Below the pieces are notes generated by a model, which was not told the DNA's origin, made no database searches, and was given only the letters and a program-made list of their open reading frames with translations. DNA of 64,000 nucleotides, from positions 29,287,407-29,351,406 of the forward strand of contig NC_079515.1 of assembly GCF_000801105.2 (NCBI RefSeq), written 5' to 3'. The stretch's first letter is position 1. Each line of letters opens with the position of its first letter. This stretch comes from Raphanus sativus. Its lineage: Eukaryota; Streptophyta; Magnoliopsida; Brassicales; Brassicaceae. Made by a program: the position numbers and the translations under genes. Shown here in pieces: positions 1-11,639 of this stretch.

Positions 1-108
1 TTAACCGTTACATATATGTCTGCGCCTACAAACAAAGAGAAGTAAACAAATATATTTTCTTCTACTTTCATAAGCTATCTTCAGTTTTTCTCTTAAAGAT
101 TCAACAAG

Positions 109-456
109 ATGAACAAGTTGATTCTCGAAGATCCACCAAACCCTGCTATGATCATATCAAAAAAACTATCAAAGACTGATGTTTTACGCAATGTGAAGTT
201 ACCGAAAAAAAAAACTAAAGCCCTCCTCACTATGATGAATGGTGGTACAACTGAGAATTTACAAGTAGGTAAGGAAGTGAAAATTCTCGACTATCTTGAA
301 GGCAATGAATACAAAGTTATCCTGAGATGTACTGAGAATGGTAAATACCATTTTGGAGATGGTTGGAGTACCATGAAGAATTCATTAAATCTCCAAGAAG
401 GCGAAATTCTGAATCTCTACTGGGATCACAGAAACCAGCAGTTCATTATTATTTAG
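109..456 (+). CDS. small B3-like DNA-binding domain protein
   Basis: A single-exon 115-residue protein. The middle reads like the B3 fold found in large Brassicaceae families of short B3 proteins: a KxLxKTDV start near residue 20, a hydrophobic VKILDY strand near 58-64, then YKVIL, GKYHFGDGWSTM and LQEGEILNLYWDH near the end, which matches the usual 'GW..F...L..GD.L.LW' B3 C-terminal pattern. B3 domains bind DNA in the nucleus. The protein is only about one domain long and has no second B3 or other domain, so it could be a truncated duplicate. The ATG follows an A-rich leader and is the first in the frame. The family assignment is from motif memory, and the target DNA is unknown. Confidence 0.55.
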   Translation: MNKLILEDPPNPAMIISKKLSKTDVLRNVKLPKKKTKALLTMMNGGTTENLQVGKEVKILDYLEGNEYKVILRCTENGKYHFGDGWSTMKNSLNLQEGEILNLYWDHRNQQFIII

Positions 457-1776
457 ACTATCAATGATTCATATTGTTCTATTTTAAGTTGTTTCAATTA
501 TGTTTTGGATTTCATATTTTCTAGTTAAGTGTTACTTTTCCTTAAATTCTAATCTAATTAGAATATTTTGGACTTCAATAAAATATTTATATGTTTTTTA
601 CTTTTTGTCGTCCAAATAATCAAAACAAATACTCCAGTGAAAAAAATAACAGAAATCAATCAAAACTAAGAGCCTTCGTTGTAAAAGAAAAAAAAAGCCT
701 TCGACTCTGACAAGTTTTTCTTTTGAATTGAATGTTTTACTTTTGAACGTTTATACTTTTACCTTATTACTGTATACAGCAATTAATTTTGCTTAATCAA
801 GTATTGTTGTTAGTTTAGATGCCGTTACTATCAAATTATGACATTATCCACATCATAAATGCAATGATGTTAGGTTTTTATGAAGTTCGCTATATATTCA
901 ATCTTCCTGGTTTTCTTATGCTGTCAATTTCATATATTCTCCGAAACATGTTTGGTTTCATGAGTTGCGGTTGCGGACATAGTGCAGTGACGTATGCCTG
1001 TTTGCCACGAGAACGATGATATGAATCATCACGCCTCTGAGAGCCAAACATATATCTATTTGTTGCACCCGAAAGCAAAACTACAAGATTTGTCTTCGCT
1101 TGATGTCTCCAAACCTCAGAATGCCAGGATGCTGACACCTCGTGTGCATGGCATTGATACATTTGTCAGCAGTGCCTGATCTGAGATTTCATGGACTCTA
1201 AACATTTCTTTAAGAATTTTTATAATTTTTTTTTTTTTTTTTGTAATTTGGAAGCCTATTCCTATGTAAGAAACTTCAAAAAAAAATTAGAAGCTAAAAC
1301 CAATGTTACATCAATCATTGGATATGAGATAATATGTAAATACAACTCTTCTCTTTTCGTATTATTATAATATACATCAAACATTTTCTGGAGAGTGCCA
1401 TTTGTCCTCATTGTTATCCAAACATACACCAAATTAGTTTTTGATATACACTAACAGCAGAATCATATGCTGAGAGAAATCAAATTTAATTTTCGCAACA
1501 GTTTTGAGATCTGAAATCATGACTGAAGAACTTGCACCCACCGGTTTTGGTATAATCTGTCTCGAACCAAAATGAACCAAAGAACTGCTGAATACTCAAA
1601 GAGGTAGCACTATATGCAGAGGCAGTTAAAAAGCATTTGCCAAAATAGGAAAAATAAACAAGACAGCCACAAGGACAAAACAACTAAAGATTGTGTCCCT
1701 ATTTATAACAAAAGAAAGGGACCCTGCTCATAAACAAAAGAGAATACACAGGTGATTTTGTATCATTCACCTTCTT
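457..1776. other. intergenic stretch between the B3-like gene and SCL3
   Basis: AT-rich DNA with poly-A/T runs (for example near 1221-1241). The 820-1180 segment is less AT-rich than its flanks and holds short overlapping open frames on both strands that I cannot match to any family; it may be an old gene fragment. The last ~200 bases are likely the 3' UTR of the leftward SCL3 gene. Confidence 0.5.
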
Positions 1777-3111
1777 TCACTTCCTGCATCTCCAAGCTGA
1801 TACTGAGTAAAGAGGTCGGTCTTGCCAGCAAATCACTGCACACCCGCTCTCTTCTTTGATCCTATACCCATCAAAACCATAGCCTTGAAGCAACCTCCTA
1901 GCCTGCAACATCGCAAAATAGCTAAGAGGAACATTCCCAAAACCATCAAAATCAAACCTCTGGCTCCATTTCTCAAGCTTCTCATGTCTCTCTCTTCTCT
2001 CAGACCCCTCACAAGCTATGATGTCCTTGATCTCCTCTCCAAAAACCATCTTCTCCACTTTGATCCTATCTTGAGACGTTCTTGGAACTTTTGTTTCCAA
2101 GCAGTCGAACAATGCTGCGTAGGTGTAGAGTGATTCCAACAGTCTCTCCATCAGTGTGGAGCCGTTGTGGTCTGAGTCTTGCTCGGTGACCACCATGACC
2201 TTTGGAGACAAACCCCAAATAGCATTCAGGAAACTATCGATCTTTCCTGAATTAAAAAGAGGCAGAGATGAGGCCGAGTCACCACTCAGGCTGTGTCCAT
2301 TGTTGTTGTTGTTCACATCAGAGGCCAAGAAGTTATGCAGCTGAAGAACAGAACTGACGGCTAAGGCCTCCCCTGTCTTGACAGGTAGCTGCTCTACGTC
2401 TAAACAGTCCAAGCTACTCACAACGGGATTAAACTGAAACGGGATATCGAGTTTCTCTGCTTCCTCGATGAGCCTATGAGCCATCTGATCAAGCACTTCC
2501 TTGTGGCGATGAACACCAGTGATTCTCAGATGAGGTGGACCTTCAGGCCTAGAGTTAAAGGCTTGAATCAAAGCAAGCCACTGAGCAGGCTCGGAAGCGT
2601 GGAGATCAATCACATGAACCATCTTCTCTCCTTCCATTGCCTCGAGTATAGCTCGGTTAGTGAGCAAGTAAGACACTTTGAGTATAGGGAACATATCAAA
2701 GAACAGTCTCCTGACATGAACCTCCTCGGAGACATTGTTAGTCCTCGTCTGAGTTGCGTTAAGGGCCTTGTAGAGACCAGGCCAAGACTTGAGGATTCTG
2801 TTAGCGAGCGCTTCGGTGAAGTAAGCTGCTACTCGCTGCATGGTGTCGCCGCCAGGGGAAACGAGGTGAGAGAGCTGGTCGAGAGCCGCGTTTGCGTTTT
2901 GAAGACTGCCTGAGGCCACGTGGTTGGCGCAGGTTAGCAAGAGGTGGATCAAGAAGAGACCACGCTCCTCTGGTTTGAGGTCTTGGAAGGGTGAAGAGGG
3001 AGAAGAGAGGAGGAGAGTTGGTGGTCTTGTGAGAGACATGGTTGAGAAGACTTGAAGTGGTGATGAAGCTACGGAGGATGTTACTTTATCTTCTTGAAAC
3101 GTAGCCACCAT
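1777..3111 (-). CDS. SCL3: GRAS-family transcription regulator SCARECROW-LIKE 3
   Basis: An intronless 444-residue GRAS protein. In order it shows the LHRI segment (HLLLTCANHVASGSL, about residues 56-70), the VHIID-type motif VHVID at 165-169 followed by the PAQWLALI stretch, the PFYRE/LHRII region (AVSSVLQLHNFL; WGLSPKVMVVTEQDSDHNG), and a C-terminal SAW motif ending in SAWRCRK. SCL3 works in the nucleus with DELLA proteins and the SHR/SCR pathway, promoting gibberellin responses and root ground-tissue patterning. The Arabidopsis protein is about 482 residues; this copy lacks roughly 38 residues in the variable linker just after LQLHNFLASD, keeping a short Asn run. The residue two positions after VHVID is His, where I recall Asp in Arabidopsis. 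The 5' UTR probably has an intron, with a donor seen near 3265 on this strand. Confidence 0.95.
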   Translation of the reverse strand: MVATFQEDKVTSSVASSPLQVFSTMSLTRPPTLLLSSPSSPFQDLKPEERGLFLIHLLLTCANHVASGSLQNANAALDQLSHLVSPGGDTMQRVAAYFTEALANRILKSWPGLYKALNATQTRTNNVSEEVHVRRLFFDMFPILKVSYLLTNRAILEAMEGEKMVHVIDLHASEPAQWLALIQAFNSRPEGPPHLRITGVHRHKEVLDQMAHRLIEEAEKLDIPFQFNPVVSSLDCLDVEQLPVKTGEALAVSSVLQLHNFLASDVNNNNNGHSLSGDSASSLPLFNSGKIDSFLNAIWGLSPKVMVVTEQDSDHNGSTLMERLLESLYTYAALFDCLETKVPRTSQDRIKVEKMVFGEEIKDIIACEGSERRERHEKLEKWSQRFDFDGFGNVPLSYFAMLQARRLLQGYGFDGYRIKEESGCAVICWQDRPLYSVSAWRCRK

Positions 3112-4758
3112 TTGATGGCTATAAGCAAGAATCTTGAATTAGAAGCTCAATCCTTTTAATGGAAAGATTTGAACTTTATAAACAAACAGTAAAGTAACAA
3201 AGATTAGCAATGATCAAAGATTCAATAACCAGAAAAAAACTAACCAAAAAAGGAAAAAAAAACTTACTTGAATTTGCATCAATGGAAAGAGAGATTTTTT
3301 TTTTTGTTCTTGGGTTGGGTTTTATCTATCTATCTGCCTATGTGTAAGCACCAGAACAAAGAAGAAGTCTCTGGTGGTTATCTTGTGAGTATAGCGTGTG
3401 TATGTGTGGACTGAAACTAGAAAACACTAAAACAGAGGTATTGTTACTTTTGGCTCTACGTACCAGACAATGCGTGAGAGTCGGTTTTGTTTCCTTCTTC
3501 GTTGTCTTTTCTAATCTTTTATGTTCTGTCCTTTCCTTCGTTTTAAGGAATTTATTTAAAGTGGTCGAAATTTCAAACCCATCTTTAAACAATACTGCCT
3601 CCGTGTTTCACATAGTACTGTTAAATTATAGTACTACATGAATAGACTAGAATCAACAAAAGAAGCCTTGCCTGTAGTTTTCTTTAAACTTTTTTTTTCC
3701 TTGAAATTTTAGCAAGTTTATTTCCCTCTTTGTGTTAGATTGTGATTCTTAGATTATTTATCTCCTAATTACTGATTCCTGATTTAGAGAAATTACAATA
3801 GAAAAACTTGGATGAAAAAAGAAGTTCGAGTAACGCATTTGTCATTACACATTTTGGAACCTCCACTTTTATGAATCTTTGTCTGGACATGAGGTGGATT
3901 TGGAATCATGACTATTTTTCAATAACAAAAATGATTAATTACTCGGAAAAAGCTGTTTTGGTAACATATGATTCAGAGAAAAGTGGAAACGGCCAAACAT
4001 GCCCTTACAAAGACAAAAACATAACACAAAAACCATCTCTTTTGTTTTTGTTGGATTGCTAGAAAACAACTAAAATTTATAAATTTGAGATGAGAGCTTG
4101 AGGCTTGGGTGTGGGATTTGTCAGTCTCTTTAAATGTTCATTGTCTTTTTTATAACTTTTCATTTGTCCTTTTCTCTTCTTTTGAATGCCCACATCTGTC
4201 TTTTTCTCTCATCTCACTCTATTTGTTTTTACTTTTACGTAATCACATTTTAAACAAAAGACCATTGACCAAAGATTCTTTAGAACAGAATGAAAATGAT
4301 TTTACTGTTTACACCTTTGATCTGAGGAATAGTTAAAACAGTAAATTGAAACCTAAATTAGTGGAGTCAACTTCTTTTAGGGTTAAATTTGATTTGTGGA
4401 GTGAACTTTATCATAGTACAGGATGTGCCTAGGGCTGAACAGTACTATCTGTTATTTGGTTTGTATTGGTTACATGTCTCGTACTTGCCCTGAACAGTAA
4501 ATAATATACATAATACGTAAATGAACATAAATAAATATTAATATGTTAAATCATTTCTATACATAATCTCATTAACCTAGTAATAATACTAAAACTGATG
4601 AACTTTAGTCTTTAGGCTAAATTTAAATGTATAATCTAGAGAAGAAACCCATGGCTAGAAATTCAAGAGTAGCTTACAGATCAGCAAAACAAATATATAT
4701 TTGGATGATTGTAACGTTTGAATGAACGAACCAAAAGCAGAGAAGACAACTCAGACTA
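3112..4758. other. intergenic: SCL3 promoter/5' UTR and DWF5 downstream region
   Basis: About 1.65 kb separates two leftward genes. The first ~250 bases hold the SCL3 5' UTR, with a likely UTR intron (GTAAGT-type donor near 3265 on the minus strand) and CT/AG-rich DNA. The rest is AT-rich with no convincing coding frame; short frames at 3396-4336 have no protein-like composition. The last ~100 bases are expected to be the DWF5 3' UTR. Confidence 0.5.
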
Positions 4759-7700
4759 TCAATAAATACCAGGAACAATCCTGTATCGCACTTTTTCGCA
4801 ATACAGCTTCCAATATTTCCCATACCTTTTTACCAAAGAAAAAAATGTAACAAAACGAGAGTAAGAACAAAGAGAACGTGTATATCATAACGAAAAGAAT
4901 CATTCAGGTTTGTTGGCTTACTTTGATCGGCATCGGTCATCGTCTCTCTTGGCTCGATCAAACAGAAGAATAGTGAGGAATATGACATAGAAGTATGGTA
5001 AGAACTGGTTCAAACGAGAACAGAAAAGATTTTATTATGTGTTAAATATGTCTCTTGCAACAAATGCTTATAAAACGAAGCAAAGAGATGGAGAAGGAAT
5101 TACGTTACTAAATAGAGCTGGTACGGTCCAGAAGAAAGAACTTAAGATCTCAGGAACATAATGGAAATGTCGAGCCAATCCCCACCTGCACGATCCAAAA
5201 GCCATTTAATCTGATGTAATAGCATAAAGTAGTATACACTCTACTCACCATCCAGAGGTTAAGAGAAGACTGGTTTTAGTTTCACCAGCCGTTGTCTTAT
5301 ATGTTGCCACAATCTGCAACAAATAGATAGAACCAAAATTGTTATTACACATCGAAATGTCTCGTGAATTTCGAGTCTCTATTATTATGATCACACCTTT
5401 GACGGTGCTTTGCCCCAAACCGAGCATTTCCCATTTGTCCTCCTGAACTCTTGCCTTTGTCTATCGCAGTCATAGTTTATGTAAATGCAAAGAATCCCCG
5501 CCACCAGAATGTATATTGCCAACTGCAAACCAAGGAAGGAGATTATGAAGTTTAAGAGATAAGAATAGGCATAAATGTCAACAATTGTTAAGCTACTGCA
5601 TAGACTGATATCTGAAATACATAATCATGAGCCATAGTATACCAAGTATTTCAATTACAAGAATTAAAAGTGCAATTTCCGGGATTGTCACATTTAGCTA
5701 ACCTGACTGAAAGTGCTATCTTTTAGGTTTTTTTATTTGTAACAGACAAAGGGCATTTCTCACGTATCTTTCCCTTTTCTATATTCAGCTATAAAAGTTC
5801 ATCTTTTGCACCTGAGTTCCAAGTTCGACCGGATGGTTCACAAGGTACATGCCTGGAGAGGTATAAATAGAAGGCACCCACACTAGACAACCCCAGCAAA
5901 TATAGAAGCCAGCTGAAAATCACAAATAATAAAGTATGAAAAAAGTTAGCTTCATTTTGAGTCATATGCTGCTACATCAGCCACTTAAAAGGAAAGAAAG
6001 AAATTATGGCCAAATAGCAAATCAATTTTTAATATTGTGTGAGAAAGAAGCATACCTCGGTCATGTGCGATATCCATGGAGTTCCAGTAACCAGCTTCCC
6101 ACCAGAAAAATTTCGTGACATACACCAGCATCAGAATGGTGTTCAAGAGCATTGACTCAGATACTCTCCCATTTATTTCATACTGGTAAAAGAAAAAGTA
6201 TAGTGACCACATATTAGAAGAGACTAGGCCTTTATATCAAACAAGGACTCAAAGAAACCTCCAGGTTATGTCGTAACAAAGTGGATATGTACCTGCTTAA
6301 TGCAGTACGTGACGGCAAGAACTGCCCATGACATCATACCAAATCTGCAATTAGTAAAAACCTTGATGTCAAAGTTCTTACTAATTCGAGGGTACAACTC
6401 CATGCCCTGCAAACCACAACACAAGGAAGACACTGGGAATAAGATTTGCCACATATTGGATTTTGTTATGATAAGCTGGACGCGAAGAGTGAAATAAGAT
6501 CTTATCTATGTATTGTTATGACAACTATTGAATATTTTATTATTTTCCCTCACCTTCTGACATTTAAAAACCATAATCATACCACCACTAAAAATTCTAG
6601 TGTGTTTGTTTACAGGTCCACTAACTTTGGAACTTTCAGAAAGCGTTACCTCTGAATGTCTAGTATAAAGGCAAGATATTCACGAGATGGCTATCATTGG
6701 CAAGGCGTGAGTTCCTTAAAGTAAATACAAACTTTAATTTTTAGAACGAAAATATGATCAGCAGAAATAGCATACCCAATAGAAGTCGATAATCAGGTTA
6801 CCACATGAACCAGAATCACTTGATGAAGGTGCAACATGACCCTTGTACAAGACAAAAAAAAGACAAGTTTTAAACACACACACAAAAAGAAAAACATAGT
6901 CTACATTAGTAGACACTAAGTAGAAACGTACCAACTTACTTTTACGTATAACAGAACACAAAATATGAAGCTTCCGAAAATCAGTGCCGAAAATATTTCA
7001 CCCAAGTGATCGTAGACAATTGCAGGGTTGAATATCCCGAACCTTAATAGCAAAAGATAATTCAACTCATATACGTAAAGCATAACATAAAGCATTCAAA
7101 AACATTGCTTACCACCAAAGACCAAGATAGGTGGCTAGTGTCACAAAATAGGCAGCCAAACCATTGTCCTACAACGAACATAAGTTGTTTATTTGCATCA
7201 AAATTCCATCACACACACACACAAGGCTAACTGATACTTAAGTCGAGCCATCCGTCGAACCTTGTAAACAGGTCGGTTTCCCGTTGGAGAAACGGGGCCT
7301 TCAACTCTTGGACCAGGAAGAAGAAGCTGAAGAGCAGCCTCAAATGCTCCATAGCAAAAGATTATCTTCCAAGCGATGGCAGTGGGTCTAGGCCATATGT
7401 CGATGAGCCCTTGAACTCCATTCTCCCACAAGAAGCCAGAGGTCTGAACAACAGAACCATCCTGATGAACCATTGTGTACCATCTGCATTATTAAAAGAA
7501 AAAAATGAAACTAAAATTCAATAAAAATAGGTGTAAATATTACGTCTACTGCAGTCAAACTCAAACTCTCCATATCTGGAAAATAATGAAGTATGAAAGA
7601 TCTGAATAATAAATTATAATAATAATAATGGCCACAGGTCCCCATAAGTTTATTAGCAAACAAAAGAAAATTGTATAGACCAACAAATCCACTATTGTTG

Positions 7701-7965
7701 CTTAACTTAGAAACTCACAATCTCAGTCAAAGAACAAGGAAGCTCATACAATGTATCAGTATGTTACACATTCACCAGATTCATTCTCTTATTTAATCTA
7801 AGCTATGAACTAAGGGGATGACATACTGTGCGAGCCGATCTGATGAGCAAAGAGCAACGAAAAATGAAAGAGAGCTTACAGGAGGATGACGAAAGGTGGA
7901 CATAAAGCGAGAAGCGATAGCATCGATGCGTAAGTCACCATCGGAGAATGCACAGTCTCCGCCAT
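4759..7965 (-). CDS. DWF5: 7-dehydrocholesterol (sterol delta-7) reductase DWARF5
   Basis: This enzyme of the ER membrane reduces the C7-C8 double bond of sterols on the way to campesterol and brassinosteroids. Thirteen exons on the minus strand: 7880-7965, 7261-7483, 7113-7168, 6940-7042, 6776-6841, 6293-6406, 6056-6182, 5812-5912, 5397-5522, 5249-5313, 5104-5185, 4922-5004, 4759-4825. All join in frame and give 432 residues, the length I recall for Arabidopsis DWF5. The start MAETVHSP is followed by several membrane spans; SSDSGSCGNLIIDFYWG and GYWNSMDIAHDR are family hallmarks, and LLTSGWWGLARHFHYV near the C terminus is the ERG4/ERG24 sterol-reductase signature. The ATG lies ~240 bases from a G-box-bearing segment shared with the RING-CH gene (see the repeat at 8207). 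The gene looks intact. Confidence 0.97.
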
Positions 7966-8206
7966 ACTCTTTCTCTCTCTCTCTTTCTGCCAAAGAAAAA
8001 CTTGAGTCTGATCTGTATTGACATAACGTAACGACTCTGCGAAGTTAACGATGAACTTCACAGTCACAGGTCCACTCGGTTGTTCTGTGCGGGTGCCTGT
8101 AAACCGAACCGAGCGGTTTCCGGTTTCGATTCAGTTTTTTACTTTTAGTTACAAACCGATCGGCGACTAGTAAATTCAATCGGTTCTTGGTTCGGTCCAG
8201 ACCAAT

Positions 8207-8294
8207 CGATCGGTTTAAACTAATCCACGTATCACGTGCTCTCCACATGTTTTTTTTTAATTCCAGTTTTTGTCTCTCCAGACTGACTTTTTTT
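8207..8294. promoter_or_regulatory. copy A of a duplicated G-box promoter segment (upstream of DWF5)
   Basis: This segment starts CGATCGGTTT, contains CACGTA and a G-box CACGTG at 8233-8238, then CTCTCCACAT and a CCAGTTTTT run. It is clearly similar, in the same orientation, to 18402-18480 upstream of the RING-CH gene (about 80-85% by eye with small gaps). In Arabidopsis these two genes are divergent neighbours, so both copies probably descend from one shared bidirectional promoter. Flanking bases 8100-8200 are rich in AACCGA/TCGGTT words. Confidence 0.6.
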
Positions 8295-8849
8295 GTTTGC
8301 AGGTTTGTTTTTTTTTTTGCTAAATAAAAGGGTTAAACCCAGATCTTCTTTTTGTGTTTGGTTGTCGAAAGTTAGATACCCTTCTTCTCATGCGACCGAA
8401 CTACTTCTTAATTATCCAGTAGACAGTCTTATGCGTTGTATAAATGTTTTTGTTAATTAACACTTTCATTTGTGTGTATCAACATAGGCATTCTCAAGTT
8501 TTTTTTTTTTTTTTTTTTTTTTTTTGCATTCTCAAGTTAGTTAAGAAGTTACATGTTTCTCTCAGGAAGTAGATGATCGTACTATAGCTTTTACAGAAAA
8601 ACATGGAATCTCTGGGCTATTATGAGATTTATATTCAGAGAACCGGACAGAGAAAGCGTGACGGTTTTGCAATCTGAGTTGCAATCTTTTACAAGTCTAG
8701 CTGGTATGATTAAAAACATTAGGCGCGTGACCAAAGAATGTTTTAACTTAAATAATGCAGAAACCTTAATCTGATACAAACAACGCTCTTCTTTGGATTT
8801 AGTGCAATCGGTAATTAAACCCTCTTTTGTGCTTCCAAATCTACTAAGT
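8295..8849. other. intergenic DNA with a long poly-T run
   Basis: No gene seen. It contains a ~27-base T tract near 8499-8525 flanked by a short direct repeat (GCATTCTCAAG / CATTCTCAAGTT at about 8488 and 8526). This could mark the tail of a tiny retroposed insertion or simple slippage. Confidence 0.4.
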
Positions 8850-10204
8850 TCAGTTTTTTAAAATATTTTTAATAGATAAATATAAATTATATTTAATTTT
8901 TATTAATATTATAAATTTTGTTTTTTTCTTATTAATATTTTAATATAAATTTTATTTAACTGAACACTAAAATTAAGATAAAAACAATTTTGTTTATCTT
9001 GAATTATATTTAAGAATGTGCATGGATATATTTAAAATTATAATCTTAGGTAGATTTTTCTATCTATTTATTTTAATTAAATATATTAAATAAATATGTA
9101 AAATTGCATAACTGTCAAAAATTAAAATTAAACAATATTTATAAAATCTGTAGATATATATAAGAAAATAATGATTTTACGATTTAATTTGATTTTATGA
9201 TTTAATTGTTATAATTTTCTAAAAAATATGTATATATTTTTAAAATATTTTTAATTTAAATTATATTTCGAAACTTGAAATGCCATAATTGAATATATTT
9301 ATTTTAATGATGATTTATGAGTTATTACCATATTTTTTAAAAGTCCAAATATATAAATTGATAATAAATGTAATATATGAGTTATTACCATATTTCAAAA
9401 AGTTTACCAAAAATATAAATTAACATAAATATAATTTTTCATATCATATTAATCTATAAGACATGTCATCAATTTTAGTAGACATGTCATAATTATTTAT
9501 CTAGGTGTTTTCCTGCATCATGTGTAGTGATGAATTTTTTAAAAGTTAAATTTTATATTTTAAAATGTAATTTAATATAAATATCATTAATTAGGCATAA
9601 AATTAAGAGAAAATATTTTTTTTATTTTAAATTATATTTAAGAATATATATGTATATATATATAAAGTTAAAATCTTAGATAAAAAATTATTTATTTCAT
9701 TTGGTTAAATATATAAAATCAACTTGTACAAAATTACTAAAATCATATAAAATTGTATAGTTATCAAAAATTAAAACTAAATAACATTTATATAATTTGT
9801 AGAGATCTAAAAGAAACTAATGATATTACGATTTTTTTTTAAATTAGAAAATTTAGAAAATTTTAGATAACAAAATTTTTATAATTATAAAAGTAAATTT
9901 ATATAATATTTCGAAATTCAAAATGTCATATTTGAATATATTTATTTTAGTGATGATTTATGAGTTATTCCATATTTTACCAAGTTTACCAAAAATATAA
10001 ATCAATATTAAATATAATATATGAGTTATTGTCATATTCTAAAAAGATTTACAAAAATATATATCAGCATTAAATGTAATTGTCCATGTCATATTTAACC
10101 ATATGACATGTCATCAATTTTAATAGCCATGTCATATTATTTTTATGAAAATGATTGTGGAGATGACATGTGGCAAAATCACTTCTCAAATATAGTCTAG
10201 GGGA
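8850..10204 (-). mobile_element. Helitron-like AT-rich repeat, two degenerate tandem units
   Basis: Read on the minus strand the element begins at 10204 with TCCCCTAGACTATATTTGAG, a Helitron-type 5' end preceded by A, and continues with GACATGT-rich DNA. A second related unit follows leftward from about 9500 (CTAGGTG...CATCATGTG, an imperfect hairpin 3' end at 9501-9530) to about 8850. Both units contain the words ATGACATGTCATCAATTTTA and 'ATGAGTTATTACCATATT'. The same family occurs in plus orientation at 37452 and 37787-40320. No protein-coding capacity is visible, so it is non-autonomous. Confidence 0.6.
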
Positions 10205-10486
10205 TTATTGTCCATGTTCTAAAATATGGCCATCTAGGCCCTGTTTGGGAGGTTGATCGCAATGAATTTGACAAAAATATTGAAGCTAAGAATTAATCCA
10301 TATTGATTCGTCTAAGATTGTTTAATTCTTGAGTTGACCGTCTAAAGTATTTTTCGCGTAAAATTAAAATACGATTAATTATTTTTAATTATTATTGACA
10401 GTTTTTATGTAATTATTTATTACTAAATAATTATATTTAGCTATTAAACCCAAAATAAACACATACATACTAATACAAATCTAATA

Positions 10487-10516
10487 CTAGATTTTGATCC
10501 GCCCTTAAAAGGGCGG
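10487..10516 (-). mobile_element. Helitron 3' terminus (CTAG plus hairpin), minus strand
   Basis: On the minus strand a perfect stem CCGCCCTT/AAGGGCGG (10499-10516, 2-base loop) is followed by GATCAAAAT and CTAG, then T. This is the diagnostic Helitron 3' end and insertion site. The body lies to the right, but I could not place its 5' end. A decayed copy of the same terminus lies near 11115. Confidence 0.6.
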
Positions 10517-10669
10517 GTACTTTTTTTTGTTTTAAATTTAATCTTTGATATTTGTTTTTTCTTTTTGATTATGTTTGTATTTTTTTATAATCATATTTGT
10601 GTATAATTTTAATCAAAATATATTTTATTAAATAATAGCAATTTAAAAATTGATCTTGTATACGCACGG

Positions 10670-11110
10670 TTAAGGCTGGATTGCGGATCGAACTCGCCCA
10701 TGCTGACCCACTAACCCGTGGGTTTTCAGTTTTGTTTTGTTTAAAAATTATGTCCCACACAATCCGCAAACAAATAATTTTTTATTCGCACCCGCTCCAC
10801 TTAATTTTGCGGTTATCTGCGGGTTATATATATTTTAAAAATCATTATTTAATTTAATTATTATAAAATATATTTATATTAAAACTTTATACATGATTTA
10901 TGGAACAAATTTTTATTTTCGTTTTGGGTATTTTAAGTTATTATTTTTAAATTCATGTATTTAAAAAATATTTATTTTTTACTTTTTATTTTTTAAATAG
11001 TTTGCGGATCGACGGGTAGCCGCGATCCAAAATTCACCAACCCATACTCACCCCGCATAAAATACTCATAAACCGCACCCGCAAATCGATTTTTCAAATA
11101 GTTGGACCAA
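10670..11110. repeat. GCGGGT/ACCCGC-word repeat region
   Basis: This region mixes AT-rich DNA with islands built from GCGGAT, GCGGGT and ACCCGC words on both strands (10690-10730, 10785-10825, 11000-11095), giving partial inverted symmetry. It is typical of decayed DNA transposons of crucifers. No frame is coding-like. Confidence 0.35.
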
Positions 11111-11261
11111 ATTTATGATCCATACTTAAAAGAATAGGTAAATTTTTTGTTTTATATATTTAAGAAATATAATTTTTATAAAATTCAGACGGTAACCAAC
11201 AACAAACAACAAATAATACTCTTTTCGACCAGTTAGTTGTTGGCGTGTTTTTAAATAAAGT

Positions 11262-11400
11262 CAAAGGTTAAACAATTATATTTATATGGACATATAAAAG
11301 CAGTTACAATAAGGTTAAAAGTTAAGCAATTATATATATAAAAGAAAACAGTTACAATAAAGTTAAAGTTAAAGGTTAAGCAATTATATTTATATGGACA
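11262..11400. repeat. three-unit tandem repeat, ~55-65 bp
   Basis: Three imperfect copies of a unit containing GGTTAAGCAATTATAT, TATGGACAT and CAGTTACAATAA. No coding function is evident. Confidence 0.6.
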
Positions 11401-11639
11401 GAACTTTAGGTTGCTAAAGAAAACTAAAGTTGCATATTTTCGAGATGTTTTCCGAATCATAAAATATTTATTGTATTTTTAATTGTTAATATATTATTAT
11501 ATAACAAAATTAATTAATTTAGCAATTTAACAATCGGGTTTCAAAACATTGCTTACACCATAACCATTTTACAATTTAATTTTTGAACTTTATTTCTAAA
11601 CAGTTATTAATTTTTTTTTCTAAAGTTTTGGTTGCAATA

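Noticed and set aside
819..1179. Overlapping short open frames on both strands
   Set aside because: No recognisable family, no splice context and no consistent frame; kept only as possible fragment inside the intergenic entry.
3396..4336. Several short frames between SCL3 and DWF5
   Set aside because: Low-complexity, Phe/Leu- or Ser-rich translations typical of AT-rich non-coding DNA or UTR.
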